Of a stretch of DNA of 64,000 nucleotides, positions 52,696 through 61,576 are shown in pieces (the stretch's first letter is position 1; each line of letters opens with the position of its first letter). The stretch is from Xanthomonas bonasiae (lineage in GTDB: Bacteria > Pseudomonadota > Gammaproteobacteria > Xanthomonadales > Xanthomonadaceae): assembly GCF_017163705.1 (NCBI RefSeq), contig NZ_JAFIWB010000013.1, positions 58,830-122,829 on the forward strand, written 5' to 3'. Made by a program: the position numbers and the translations under genes. A model generated the notes under the pieces. It ran no database searches, had not been told where the DNA came from, and saw only the letters and a program-made list of their open reading frames with translations.

Positions 52696-53010
52696 ATGTC
52701 GGAGTACAGAACGGACGATCTTGAAATGGCGGGCTATTTTCTGCCCGAAGACAGCCAGTTCCGGCTGGTGCGGCTGAGCGAGTTCATCAAGTTCCTCGCA
52801 AGACTAGCAGAGCCGCGCAGCGTGGCCGAAGAGCGCGAGGCCGCCCCGAAGGTGCGTGCGGGCGAGCTGGCGGTGTGCATGGAACTGCTCGCGGAGCAGC
52901 TGGACATGGTGCTGCGCGAGGTTTCGTGGCCGGCGCAGCGTCAGTTTCCGCTCTCGGGCCAGGATCTTGGCGGTGACCCCATGGCCGCTTCGACACGGGG
53001 GAGGGAGTGA
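52696..53010 (+). CDS. XAC0095-like small protein
   Basis: A 104-residue soluble protein. The opening DDLEMAGYFLPEDSQFRLVRLSEFIKFLARLAEPR and the later VRAGELAVCMELLAEQLDMVL fit the XAC0095 family of small, function-unknown Xanthomonadaceae proteins. The ATG has a strong AAGGAGAGG site and lies behind the structured segment. The downstream small gene starts one base after the stop, so the two form an operon. Confidence 0.7.
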   Translation: MSEYRTDDLEMAGYFLPEDSQFRLVRLSEFIKFLARLAEPRSVAEEREAAPKVRAGELAVCMELLAEQLDMVLREVSWPAQRQFPLSGQDLGGDPMAASTRGRE

Positions 53011-53011
53011 G

Positions 53012-53223
53012 ATGGCCACTCCATCCTTTGCCTTCGGCCTGACCCTGGAGCAGGTGGACGCACTCGATCACCTGATGCGGACGATCGCTATGGCGATGTG
53101 ATCGCCGCGGGCAGTGCTGCCAATTTTGATCACCGGACCTTGCCTGCGCTTGGCGAAGCGATCTATGACGCGGCGCATGCGGTGCGCGGCGTCCTTGATG
53201 AGGTGATCAAGCAGAGGCTTTGA
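53012..53223 (+). pseudogene. Small partner gene split by a frameshift
   Basis: The frame starting at 53012 reads MATPSFAFGLTLEQVDALDHLMRTIA, then runs to TGA at 53099-53101. In the frame shifted by one, sequence continues smoothly as YGDVIAAGSAANFDHRTLP followed by ALGEAIYDAAHAVRGVLDEV to TGA at 53221-53223. Joined, the two give a compact helical protein of about 70 residues, a common companion of XAC0095-type genes. A one-base insertion or two-base deletion at about 53085-53092 explains the break; sequencing error or programmed shift is possible. Confidence 0.55.
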
Positions 53224-53385
53224 GGAACGCGGCGCAATAGTGCGTTTGGCCTAGCTGCTGCGTGTGGCGTGCCGATCCGGCCGGTTGGCACGCGGTCCCA
53301 AGAAAGTGTCTGCCCCCGTGCGGCGGAGCTTGCGTATGCTTGGCCCCAGCAAGGAATCAGTGCGGCCAAGCGCCAAGGAACCACG

Positions 53386-54594
53386 ATGCAGCAGAGCGAG
53401 GAGGCCGCCGCTGGCGGCGGTGAGGTGGGCGAGCGGTCGGAAAAGCGCAACACACCGGCCGTGCCGCTGTGGAGCATGTTGCGGCAGACGTTCGGGGTGG
53501 ACCTGAAATGGCTGGTGCCGTGTTGGGGCGGAGGCATGGTGCTGGCGCACTTCCTGCGCATCGGCTACGTGCCGTCGCTGTCGCTCGGCGATCTTGGCGT
53601 GGTGTTGAGCGCCGTGGCGCTGTTCGGCGCGATCGCGCTGCTAGGTTTCCTGGCGGTGCTTGCGTTGCCGGCGTGGGTGATAGGGTTGCTGGTCGATCAG
53701 CATCTGCTGGTTGTCCCACTGCGGCCGAAACAGGACGATGCACCGCGTAAGGGGCTGAAGTCTTACTACCGCCGCGCACAGCTTGCATTGGGTCGGCGGA
53801 GGGAGCGTGTCTTCGGTAGCCTATGGCTGTTCGCGGGAGCAGCCCTGCTTAGCGCTATGTACTACGCTTTTTTGCTGCTTTGCGAGCACTGGGGATTCGT
53901 TCGGTTCGCGGCATATGGAGTTGTTTTCGGTTTTGGCCTTGGTGCGCTTGCTCTGGCGCTATTGACTGTGGTCTGGGACGTGGATCGAGTGCGGCGGTAC
54001 TGGCCGGTACTGCGTAGGCCTCGCGGCACCCTTTCGTTGATGCTGCTGGTGTACTTGGCATTCTGGCCGCTCGCTGCATTTGCCGTGGGTTATGTGGCAC
54101 CTCCGACTAAAGGATCAGACTGGTTCTATCTTGCAGTTGTAGTATTCATCGTCGTGTTTTTGCATTGGCTGGTGTATGCAACGCATCGTGTGCACTTTTC
54201 CAAACGCTTTCGCGTTCTAGGTGCAGCGGTACTGATGGTTTTGGCATACAGCGGCGCGCTGCTTGGCACAGTAGACGTCACCGTGCGCAAGCTCGGCATC
54301 GGCATGCTGCCGAGCGTGCAGTTGCAATTGACGGAGCAGGGCTGCCAGATCGTCAAAGCCGCCTGGCCGGAAGCGCGCTGCGAGCGAGCGCAACCTGCGT
54401 CGAACGTGTATGTACTGCCGTCGGTCGATGTGCTGACCCGGTTGGGGTCGGATTTCTATGTGGCGCCGCCTGGTGGGCTCAGCGATGAGCACAAGCCGCG
54501 CTTCTTGATTCCTGCCAGTCAGGTGCTGAGTTGGAGCAGGGTCGAGGTGGTCAAAAAGACAGCCGCCCCGGCCGCCGCTCCATCCGTCAAGTGA
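53386..54594 (+). CDS. Multi-pass membrane protein of unknown function
   Basis: A 402-residue inner-membrane protein not recognised as any family. Hydrophilic N-terminus (about 25 residues), then eight or so hydrophobic helices (for example LGVVLSAVALFGAIALLGFLA split, FAAYGVVFGFGLGALALALLTVV split), ending in a soluble C-terminal domain of about 110 residues. ATG 53386 follows AAGGAACC. Codon use in the middle (53.8-54.2 kb) is more AT-rich than flanks. The 3' end overlaps the convergent gene by eight bases. Neighbours are accessory, so a role in defence or competition is possible but unproven. Confidence 0.7.
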   Translation: MQQSEEAAAGGGEVGERSEKRNTPAVPLWSMLRQTFGVDLKWLVPCWGGGMVLAHFLRIGYVPSLSLGDLGVVLSAVALFGAIALLGFLAVLALPAWVIGLLVDQHLLVVPLRPKQDDAPRKGLKSYYRRAQLALGRRRERVFGSLWLFAGAALLSAMYYAFLLLCEHWGFVRFAAYGVVFGFGLGALALALLTVVWDVDRVRRYWPVLRRPRGTLSLMLLVYLAFWPLAAFAVGYVAPPTKGSDWFYLAVVVFIVVFLHWLVYATHRVHFSKRFRVLGAAVLMVLAYSGALLGTVDVTVRKLGIGMLPSVQLQLTEQGCQIVKAAWPEARCERAQPASNVYVLPSVDVLTRLGSDFYVAPPGGLSDEHKPRFLIPASQVLSWSRVEVVKKTAAPAAAPSVK

Positions 54595-55219
54595 TCGATT
54601 GCCCGTCTGCGAGCAGACGTTTGGTTCTGACAGGAAGGTCGCATGTGGTCACTTCGACCCGCTGCCGATCCTGCGCCGCCCGCTCGCGATAACACAGCGC
54701 CTCGATACGCTCGCGCGGCAACATGCAATTTCCGATGCCCGGTTGCAGCCTGCGGGAGAAACTTGGTACCGGCACACCCATCAGTTCGCCAAAAGTGCGA
54801 AAGGCGGAGTTGCTGTTGATGGTGGCGCCGAGCAGCTTGAAGCCGTAGTTGGGGTAGTCCAGGTCCTGGGCGTTGAGTTCGGTCATGGCGCGTAGCGCCG
54901 CGTGCCAGCGCGCCAGGATTTCGTGCTTGTCGCCGCTGGCGGCGGTGCGTGCCGGCTGGCCGTCGCGCAGGTAGCTGGTGCGGTCGGGCTGGGCGCCGAT
55001 GGCTTTTGCGTAATCGGCGTCGTGCGGGTAGTGCCAGGCGCGCAGCGCGTGTCTGCGTGCGTCGGTGCCAATCGGGATCGGCGTGCCGGTGTGCCGGTCG
55101 GTGGCCAGGCCGTGCAGTTCGGCCAGGGCGTTGCCGCGCTCGTCGCGCAGCACCCAGTAGGCGTGGCCGGCGATGCCGGCAATGCAGAGCAAGCGTGCTT
55201 CGATCGAATGGTCGCGCAT
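54587..55219 (-). CDS. Unrecognised 210-residue protein with GHxYWV and INSNS motifs
   Basis: A cytosolic-looking protein without signal peptide. GHAYWVLRDERGNALAELHG (about 18-37) followed by YGFKLLGATINSNSAF (125-140) resembles a permuted papain-like layout (early His, late N-x-N-S) with Ser in the place of the Cys; this is only a pattern match. A lipoprotein-like gene lies 27 bases upstream on the same strand, an order like the effector/immunity pair at 41-44 kb, but no XVIPCD is present. Could be a hydrolase toxin or an ordinary enzyme. Confidence 0.65.
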   Translation of the reverse strand: MRDHSIEARLLCIAGIAGHAYWVLRDERGNALAELHGLATDRHTGTPIPIGTDARRHALRAWHYPHDADYAKAIGAQPDRTSYLRDGQPARTAASGDKHEILARWHAALRAMTELNAQDLDYPNYGFKLLGATINSNSAFRTFGELMGVPVPSFSRRLQPGIGNCMLPRERIEALCYRERAAQDRQRVEVTTCDLPVRTKRLLADGQSIT

Positions 55220-55246
55220 GGGGCTCTTCTTTCCGTCTGATCGAGA

Positions 55247-55669
55247 CTAGCGCGGTGGAGCGGCGATGCAGCTGCCCAGCGCGGTCTTGAGGTCCTGCAT
55301 CGCCTGAGCCACGCCCAGGTCGGCGAAGTAGGCGCCGGCGCCCTTGAGGGCGATCCTGGCCTGGCCGGCGCCTTGCGCGCGCTCGATGCGCATGCGGAAG
55401 CCGCTGCGGTTGGCGTCTTCGAAGTTGCCCGATTCCAGCACGCCGTTGGCGGCGTCCTTGCGCGTGACCTTGGGCCAGGAACTGCTGGTCTCGGACAATT
55501 GGGCGATGCTGGTCTCGGCGCAGTCGAACAGGCGCTGGGTCGGCAGGTCGGCGTGGATGGTCAGGACGTCGGAGGCCATCGGGGTCTTGGGTGCGGCGTC
55601 GGCCACGTTGCATGCGCCTGCGGCAAACAAGAGGCCTGCGATCTGCACGACGGCGCGCCACGGCTTCAT
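55247..55669 (-). CDS. Exported 140-residue protein, possible lipoprotein
   Basis: Signal peptide with a lipobox-like AAGAC (Cys about 20) followed by NVADAAPK; an alternative is cleavage after ADA by signal peptidase I. A small domain with two further Cys (DCAETS and GSCIAAPP) could form a disulphide. A strong AGGAGA site precedes the ATG. It is upstream of and probably cotranscribed with the 210-residue gene. Family not recognised; an immunity role is speculative. Confidence 0.65.
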   Translation of the reverse strand: MKPWRAVVQIAGLLFAAGACNVADAAPKTPMASDVLTIHADLPTQRLFDCAETSIAQLSETSSSWPKVTRKDAANGVLESGNFEDANRSGFRMRIERAQGAGQARIALKGAGAYFADLGVAQAMQDLKTALGSCIAAPPR

Positions 55670-55811
55670 GTGCTTCTCCTAGGATGTCCTGCGCGTGGCA
55701 CTGCGGTGGCGCGGCGCGAAGCGAGACGCCCAATGTAATTGGGTGGACCGCGCGTGTCGATCCAGCCGGTTTGCACCGCTGGCGCAGGCTTCTATCGCCT
55801 ACCGCGCTCGC

Positions 55812-56579
55812 TCATTCCCCACTGCCGTTGGTCACCAACCGCAGAAACACCTCATGCTGGTACCGGCTCATGCGCAGCTGCTGGCCGTTGTCCATGGTCA
55901 CCACGTGGTGGCCGTTGAACCAGGGGTGGATGGCCTTGACCCGGCGCACGTTGATGATCGCCGAGCGGTGCACGCGGGCGAAGTGGCGCGGGTCCAGGCG
56001 CGCGCCGAGGGCGGCCATAGTCTCGCGCAGTTCGTGCACGGCGCCGGCCACGTGGAGTTGCACGGTGTTGCGGTTGGCCTTGATCCAGACGATGTCGTCC
56101 ACGGCGACGAATACCACGTGTTCGTCCACGCGCACGGCGATGCGCTGCAGGTAGGCGTCGCGCTGGCGCAGTGCGTCCAGCGCCTGCAGCAGGTGGGCGG
56201 GGTTGTTGCCGGCGCCGCCCAGTCGCGCCTTGGCGCGTTGCAGGGTGGCGGCGAAGCGCTCGCGGCTGAAGGGCTTGACCAGGTAGTCCAGCGCATTGGC
56301 TTCGAAGGCGCGCACGGCGTACTGCTCGTAGGCGGTGACGAACACGGTGGCGGGCATGCGCTCGGCGCCGATCTGCGCGACCACGTCCATGCCGGTCATT
56401 TCCGGCATCTGGATGTCCAGGAACACCAGGTCCGGCGAGTGTTCGCGGATCGCCGCCACCGCGGCGGCGCCGTCGCCGCATTCGCCGAGCAGGGCGATGT
56501 CGGCGTGTTCGCGCAGCAGGCGCACGATGGCGTGGCGGGCGATCGGTTCGTCGTCGATGACCAGTGCGGCGATGCTCAT
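55812..56579 (-). CDS. LytTR-family response regulator
   Basis: A 255-residue DNA-binding regulator (AlgR/LytR type). Receiver domain with DDEP (9-12), phospho-acceptor Asp 55 (LVFLDIQMPEMTG) and Lys in LVKPFSRERF, then a LytTR domain (VFVAVDDIVWIKANRNTVQLH, HFARVHRSAIINVRRV). The start ATG overlaps the kinase stop as ATGA, so translation is coupled to the kinase. Target genes unknown. Confidence 0.92.
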   Translation of the reverse strand: MSIAALVIDDEPIARHAIVRLLREHADIALLGECGDGAAAVAAIREHSPDLVFLDIQMPEMTGMDVVAQIGAERMPATVFVTAYEQYAVRAFEANALDYLVKPFSRERFAATLQRAKARLGGAGNNPAHLLQALDALRQRDAYLQRIAVRVDEHVVFVAVDDIVWIKANRNTVQLHVAGAVHELRETMAALGARLDPRHFARVHRSAIINVRRVKAIHPWFNGHHVVTMDNGQQLRMSRYQHEVFLRLVTNGSGE

Positions 56580-57676
56580 GCGGGCACGTGCTCCGGCGCG
56601 CCTTCGGCGTCTTCCAGTTCGCGGAACGGCATGCGGATGCGGCACGCCACGCCTTGCGGCCAGATCATGTCCAGGCGGATCTCGGCGGCGTCGCCATACA
56701 GTTCCTGCAGCCGCAGCCGCGTGTTGGACAGGCCGATGCCGTGGCCTGCGTTGCCGCTGCCGTCGCCCAGCGTGCTGTTGCGGTTGCGCACTTCGATGCG
56801 CAGCTGGCCATCTTCGCGCCGGCTCTCGATCTCCACGCAGTCGGCGCCGGCATGGCGGCCGATGCCGTGCTGGATGGCGTTCTCCACGATCGGTTGCAGC
56901 AGCAGGCTCGGCACCGCGCAGTCCAGGGTGGCCGGATCGATGTACAGGCGCGTAGTCAGGCGGTCGCCGAAGCGCTTGCGTTGGATGCCCAGGTACAGGT
57001 CGAGCAGGGTGAGTTCGTGGCGCAAGGTGATTTCCTGGCCGTCGAATTCCTCCAGCAGCGCGCGCAGCAGTTCGCTCAGGCGCAGCAGCATGTCCTCGGC
57101 CGAGGCGACGTCGTCGTCGAGCAGGGTCACGATGGCATGCAGGGTGTTGAACAGGAAGTGCGGCTGCAGTTGGGTCTTCAGCGCCTGCAGCCGCGATTGC
57201 GCCAGTTCGGTGGCCAGGCGGCCGGCTTCCAGTTCGCGGCGGTCGCTCTCGCTGCGGTAGTGCAGCGCCTGCTGGATCGCCAGCAGGCCCCAGTAGGTCA
57301 GCAGGCCGATCGCGAAGTGCTTGCCGATGAACTGCCCGAGCTGGTCGAAGAATGCGCCCGGCGAGACGACTGCGCCGATGAACATCGCTAGCGCGGTGAC
57401 GCCGATGCTGGCCAGCAGCTGCCGTCCCAGCGAACGCAGCTGCAGCGGCGTGGGGATCGGGTAGCGCTCGCCCAGGCGGAACACCAGCGGTGCCAGCGCG
57501 GCCCAGGTGTACCACTGGATCATCGACCAGCGCAGGTAGTCGCCGAGCTGCCAGCTGTGGCCGTTGTTGACGGCGTCGTAGAGATAGCCCTGCACGGTGA
57601 ACGCCACGACGACGGCCGTCCACAGGGTCAGGTATCGGGTCAGGCTGATTTCCGTGGAACCCAGGCGGATCTTCAT
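56576..57676 (-). CDS. LytS/YehU-type sensor histidine kinase
   Basis: A 366-residue membrane kinase. Four hydrophobic helices in the first 150 residues, a short coiled linker, the His_kinase signature LQPHFLFNTLHAI with the phosphorylated His, and an HATPase region with LLLQPIVENAIQHGI and GHGIGLSNTRLRL. No periplasmic sensor domain is evident. It is the first gene of the pair with the LytTR regulator; a divergent gene lies 209 bases away. Confidence 0.92.
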   Translation of the reverse strand: MKIRLGSTEISLTRYLTLWTAVVVAFTVQGYLYDAVNNGHSWQLGDYLRWSMIQWYTWAALAPLVFRLGERYPIPTPLQLRSLGRQLLASIGVTALAMFIGAVVSPGAFFDQLGQFIGKHFAIGLLTYWGLLAIQQALHYRSESDRRELEAGRLATELAQSRLQALKTQLQPHFLFNTLHAIVTLLDDDVASAEDMLLRLSELLRALLEEFDGQEITLRHELTLLDLYLGIQRKRFGDRLTTRLYIDPATLDCAVPSLLLQPIVENAIQHGIGRHAGADCVEIESRREDGQLRIEVRNRNSTLGDGSGNAGHGIGLSNTRLRLQELYGDAAEIRLDMIWPQGVACRIRMPFRELEDAEGAPEHVPA

Positions 57677-57885
57677 CTGGCGATGCTCGAACGGGATGCG
57701 CCGATGCTAAGCGCGGTGGTGCGCGCTGAGAAGCGCGGCGATCGATGGCGACGATTGGTCACGCCGGTACGACGATTCGTCCCGGATCGCTGGGCGCGGG
57801 GCAGGGCAGGCGCGCCAGATATGCGCACCGCTGCCGCTGCGCGATACGCGCCGGGCGGTATCCCTTCCTGCCGGAGATTCCCGCC

Positions 57886-58269
57886 ATGCCTCCATTGTCT
57901 ACCGCCTGCCTTGCCATCGCGTTGCTCACCGCAGCCGCCACCGCCCATGCGCAGGACGCGAGCCGCACGCACTACGTCATGCTGGTCAACCGCGCCCACG
58001 ACAGCGTGACCGCGCTGGCAGTCGCCGACCCCGGCAGCAGCACGTTTCGGGATGTGGCGTTGGATCCGCTGCGCGGCGGTGGCGACTCGGCCACCGTCGG
58101 CGTCCACGGTGCCGGCTGCCGCTACGACCTGCGTTTCGCGTTCGACGATGGCCGCACCCTGGTCTATCAGGATCTGGACGTGTGCCGCTACAGCCTGGTG
58201 CGGATCATGCCGCTGCCGCGCGATGGCGTGGGCGCCGCCACGCAATTCACGGTGTCGATGGCGCGCTAG
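57886..58269 (+). CDS. Exported 127-residue protein of unknown function
   Basis: Signal peptide MPPLSTACLAIALLTAAATAHAQDA, then a small beta-rich domain with two Cys (GAGCRYDLRF and LDVCRYSLV) that may pair. CGGAG lies upstream of the ATG. No family recognised. It is divergent from the LytS kinase, which could mean shared regulation. Confidence 0.7.
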   Translation: MPPLSTACLAIALLTAAATAHAQDASRTHYVMLVNRAHDSVTALAVADPGSSTFRDVALDPLRGGGDSATVGVHGAGCRYDLRFAFDDGRTLVYQDLDVCRYSLVRIMPLPRDGVGAATQFTVSMAR

Positions 58270-58483
58270 AGGTCATGCATGAGTGTGCTGCGGCGGCGGC
58301 CGCTTTGCGGAGATTGCGTGATGGCGGCTCGGGATGGCCAGACGCGATTTGAATGGCCGGTGCCCTTTGTGCGCCCGAGCAGGCAGGGCATCCGAGCACC
58401 ATGCTGGGAGCGTGGAGGGGGCGCGTTCGGGCGCTCCTGCATGCTGCTGCAGGGAGGCAGCAGCGCGCCGTCGTCGCAATCGG

Positions 58484-58762
58484 TTAGCGCCGCGCGCGCC
58501 GCCAGGCGATCAATGCGGCGACCGCCGCGACTGCGGCAATCGTGCCGACTGCGGCCACCCTGGTCGCCAACTGCACACGTTCCGCGCGTCGGCGCAGGTC
58601 GCCATCGGCGCCGCCTGCGGACAGGGGCGACTGGAACACCTCGCTGCGGTTGGTCGATGCGCCGCGTGCGCGGAGCGCTGCGGCCGGTGCCTGCGCGCCG
58701 CTGTTGCCGGAGGCATCGGCGCCATGGGCGCTGTGGAGGGGCGTGGCGGCTGCTGTGGTCAT
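58484..58762 (-). CDS. Small tail-anchored membrane protein, hypothetical
   Basis: A 92-residue protein with a polar N-terminal part and one C-terminal hydrophobic helix (TRVAAVGTIAAVAAVAALIAW) ending RRARR, the layout of a tail-anchored protein. AGGACGGAAAG precedes the ATG. Function unknown. The short gaps on both sides (58270-58483, 58763-58975) show no other gene. Confidence 0.5.
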   Translation of the reverse strand: MTTAAATPLHSAHGADASGNSGAQAPAAALRARGASTNRSEVFQSPLSAGGADGDLRRRAERVQLATRVAAVGTIAAVAAVAALIAWRRARR

Positions 58763-58975
58763 GCTTTCCGTCGTCCTGCGCGCTGCTGTCATGCGGGCGT
58801 ATCGCCTGTGCTGTGGTGTAGGGACATTTTGCATGCTCCCAAGCGGAACGTTAACGCAGCGCGGGCGAAAAGTAAGAATTCCCATCGCGAGCTGCGACAT
58901 TTGGCCGCGTCGCAGCCGCTGATCCGTTCAGATGCTGGAATGGTGCCTCCTTCGCCGCGCCCCCATCTTGTGCCC

Positions 58976-59560
58976 ATGGACCTGTTCGCCCAGCCCGACG
59001 ACGCGCCGCATTGCCTGGTGCCCGATGCCGAGGGCGGTATCCGCTATTGGCCGCAACTGCTCGATCCGGAGCAGGCGCAGGCGTGGTTCGCCGCCTTGCG
59101 CGACGGCGCGCAGTGGCAACAGCTGCGCCGGCCGATGTACGACCGGGTGGTGGATGTGCCGCGGCTGGTGGCGGCGTACGGGCTGCACGAGCTGCCCGAA
59201 GCGCTGCCGTTGCGCGCGCTGCATGCGGCGGTGCAGGCGCGGCTGCCGGCGCCGTACACCGATGTGGGCCTGAACCTGTACCGCGACGGCCGCGACAGCG
59301 TGGCGATGCATCACGACAAGCTGCATACGCTGCTGGCGCCGCACCCGATCGCGCTGGTGTCGCTGGGCGCGCCGCGGCGCATGAACCTTCGCGCCACCGC
59401 CGGCGAGCGCAGGACCATCGGCGTGGAGCTGGCGCCGGGCAGCCTGCTGGCGATGAGTCATGCGTCGCAGCTCACCCACGAACACGGCATCCCCAAGACC
59501 GCCAGGCCGGTGGCGCCGCGAATGAGCGTGGTGTTCCGGGTACGGCCGCCGTCGGGCTGA
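58976..59560 (+). CDS. AlkB-like 2-oxoglutarate/Fe(II) dioxygenase
   Basis: A 194-residue enzyme of the AlkB family, which removes alkyl lesions from nucleic acid bases by oxidation. Iron ligands are His 112 and Asp 114 (AMHHDK) and His 168 (QLTHEHGIPK), with the 2-oxoglutarate-binding Arg pair in RMSVVFR. The nucleotide-recognition lid (PMYDRVVDVPR, LNLYRDGRDSV) is present. ATG 58976 is chosen as the start of similarity; the upstream frame crosses the promoter. The group with short N-terminus resembles ABH2-type bacterial AlkB proteins. Confidence 0.9.
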   Translation: MDLFAQPDDAPHCLVPDAEGGIRYWPQLLDPEQAQAWFAALRDGAQWQQLRRPMYDRVVDVPRLVAAYGLHELPEALPLRALHAAVQARLPAPYTDVGLNLYRDGRDSVAMHHDKLHTLLAPHPIALVSLGAPRRMNLRATAGERRTIGVELAPGSLLAMSHASQLTHEHGIPKTARPVAPRMSVVFRVRPPSG

Positions 59561-59627
59561 ACCGTTCGCGCCGCTACGGCGTGCGGATTCCGCAATAATG
59601 CGGGTCTGCCCTCGTCAGGAAGACCGC

Positions 59628-60278
59628 ATGACCGCTCTCACCGAACTCTATGCGCGTGCCGTGGACTACGCGCGCATCGCCCACGCCGGCCAATTCCGCA
59701 AGGGCGGCACGGTGCCGTATTTCAGCCATGTGCTGGGGGTCTCGACGCTGGTGCTGGAGGCCGGCGGCAATGAAGACCAGGCGATCGCGGCGTTGCTGCA
59801 CGATGTGGTCGAGGACTGCGGCGCGGGTCATGAGGCGGTGATCCGCGCGCAGTTCGGCGATGCGGTGGCGGCGATCGTGATGGGCTGCACCGACGCCAGC
59901 GCCGAGCACAAGGCGGCGCAGGAAGACGTGCCGGCCAGGCGCCGCGACTGGCGCACCCGCAAGCAGGCGTATCTGGCGCATCTGCGCGAGGCGCCGGATG
60001 CGGTGTTGTTGGTGTCGGCCTGCGACAAGCTTTACAACGCGCGCAGCATCGTCGCGGATCTGGAAGACCCCGCGGTGGGCACCGAGGTGTTCGCGCGTTT
60101 CACTGCCGGCCGCGAGGGGACGTTGTGGTACTACGCCGCGCTGCATGCGGTGTTCGCCGAACGCGGCGTGGCGGTGCTGCGGCCGTTCGCGGCGACGGTG
60201 GTGCGGATGCATGCGTTGGCGGGCGTGGCGTTTGCGGCGGACGATGCTGGTGCGTTTGCGGTGCCTTCGTTGGCCTAA
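59628..60278 (+). CDS. HD-domain hydrolase, (p)ppGpp-hydrolase-like
   Basis: A 216-residue single-domain metal-dependent phosphohydrolase. Early HAGQFRKGGTVPYFSHVLGV, the HD pair in ALLHDVVEDCG and the later CDKLYNARSI match the hydrolase half of RelA/SpoT enzymes, so ppGpp or another nucleotide may be the substrate. ATG 59628 has CAGGAAG upstream; a ten-codon longer start is possible but less likely. It follows the AlkB-like gene by 67 bases on the same strand. Confidence 0.87.
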   Translation: MTALTELYARAVDYARIAHAGQFRKGGTVPYFSHVLGVSTLVLEAGGNEDQAIAALLHDVVEDCGAGHEAVIRAQFGDAVAAIVMGCTDASAEHKAAQEDVPARRRDWRTRKQAYLAHLREAPDAVLLVSACDKLYNARSIVADLEDPAVGTEVFARFTAGREGTLWYYAALHAVFAERGVAVLRPFAATVVRMHALAGVAFAADDAGAFAVPSLA

Positions 60279-60340
60279 TCGCCTGGCGCCGACAGGCGCG
60301 GCCTCCGACGCTGACAGGTACAGCCTCGTTTGCTCGGATC

Positions 60341-60546
60341 AGCGAGTCGCTTTCGCGCCGCACCCTCACCCCAACCCCTCTCCCGAGGGGAGAGGGGCTC
60401 AAGCGCTGCGGCTGTTCCTTCTCCCGTCGGGAGAAGGTGCCCCGCAGGGGCGGATGAGGGTACGGGCGGAGCCTCGTGCGCCTGGATCCGCGAGTCGCTT
60501 TCGCGCCGTACCCTCACCCCAACCCCTCTCCCGACGGGAGAGGGGC
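60341..60546. repeat. Second-family palindromic repeats, two copies
   Basis: The motif GCGAGTCGCTTTCGCGCCG followed by ACCCTCACCCCAACCCCTCT occurs at about 60342 and again at 60490, each with an inverted CCCGA/GGGGAG hairpin; between them are the CTTCTCCC/GGGAGAAG and GCCCC/GGGGC hairpins also seen at 10.3 kb. The element abuts the stop codon of the DUF1993 gene. Confidence 0.8.
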
Positions 60547-61077
60547 TTATGCGCGCTCGGTTTCTGCCGTGTCGAACGGTCCCAGGTAGTCGAGCTTGCC
60601 CACCGCCACGCCTTGCTGGCGCAGGATCGCGTGCGCGGTGGCGACATGGAAGAAGAAGTTCGGCAGGGCGAAGGTCAGCAGGTAGTCGCTGCCGTTGAAG
60701 TCGGCCTTCAGTTTGCCGGCGCTCAGCGACACCGCGCGGTCCTGCGCTCCATCCAGGGCGGCAGCCTCCACGCTGTGCAGGAAGCGCTGGGTGGCGGCGA
60801 TGCGTTCGCGCAGCTGTGCCAGGGTGGTTTCGTCGTCCGCCATCTTCGGCGGCACGATGTCGCTGAGGCGGCCGATGGTGTTCTTCGCGGTGTCCGAGGC
60901 GCGCTGGATCTGCGCGGCGAAGCCGAACATGTCCGGCGCCAGGCGTGCGTCGACCAGCGTCTCCGGATCCAGGCCCTGGTCCTGCGCATGGCGCTCGGCC
61001 ATGTCGACGTAGTGCTGCAGCACGTCCAGGCCACGCAGGAACACCGGGACGGTAAGGCGGTACATCGAGACGGACAT
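60547..61077 (-). CDS. DUF1993 family protein
   Basis: A 176-residue helical cytosolic protein. MSVSMYRLTVPVFLRGLDVLQ, ARLAPDMFGFAAQIQRASDTAKN and the C-terminal LPNFFFHVATAHAILRQQGV are typical of DUF1993, which has a DinB-like four-helix fold of unknown function. AGGAAAC precedes the ATG. It stands alone, convergent with the HD hydrolase. Confidence 0.87.
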   Translation of the reverse strand: MSVSMYRLTVPVFLRGLDVLQHYVDMAERHAQDQGLDPETLVDARLAPDMFGFAAQIQRASDTAKNTIGRLSDIVPPKMADDETTLAQLRERIAATQRFLHSVEAAALDGAQDRAVSLSAGKLKADFNGSDYLLTFALPNFFFHVATAHAILRQQGVAVGKLDYLGPFDTAETERA

Positions 61078-61284
61078 GGGCGGTTTCCTTGAGGACGATA
61101 GGGGCGGGACGGACGCCGAAGACGGCGCAGCACGCACTGGATGGGGGATTGCGGATCGAACACAAGGGCCGCCATCGCGGCCGCCAGGTGCGGCGCGCGC
61201 CATACCTGCGCGTACTGGCTGCGCGATGGGGGTGCTGCGTCGCGACGAAAGATCGTCGTGTGCGGTGATTGCGAGGCGTCGTCC

Positions 61285-61408
61285 GTAGCCCCATCCGGCC
61301 CTGCGGGCCATCCTCCCCCAAAAGGGGGCCATGGCCCCGGCGGGAGAAGGAACAGCCGCAGCGCCTTGGCCCCTCGCCACTCGGGAGAGGGGTTGGGGTG
61401 AGGGTACG
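61285..61408. repeat. Second-family palindromic repeat
   Basis: Contains CGGGAGAAGG, GGGGCC-rich inverted segments and GGGGTTGGGGTGAGGGTACGG, i.e. the complement arrangement of the 60.3-60.5 kb repeats. It fills part of the 499-base gap upstream of the reductase-like gene; no gene is supported in the rest. Confidence 0.7.
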
Positions 61409-61576
61409 GGCGCGAAGCGCCTCGCCGACCGAGTGTGCGAGACGCGCCCCTTCGCCCTCGCCGAGAACGTAACCGCGCCGCTGCCGCGCACGCGCCTCTT
61501 CCCAGAATGGGTGATTGCCCGCCGCGCCCACGCGTCGCATGCTGTGCGTTGTCGCCCGCTGCCCACAAGGATGCCG

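Noticed and set aside
40787..55669. The accessory stretch as a prophage or integrative element.
   Set aside because: No integrase, transposase, phage structural gene, tRNA edge or flanking direct repeat was seen. It is better described as an accessory region of mixed origin.
58334..58975. An in-frame extension of over 200 codons upstream of the AlkB-like gene.
   Set aside because: It has no similarity to the family, runs opposite a plausible small gene and crosses the likely promoter. The ATG at 58976 gives the expected length.
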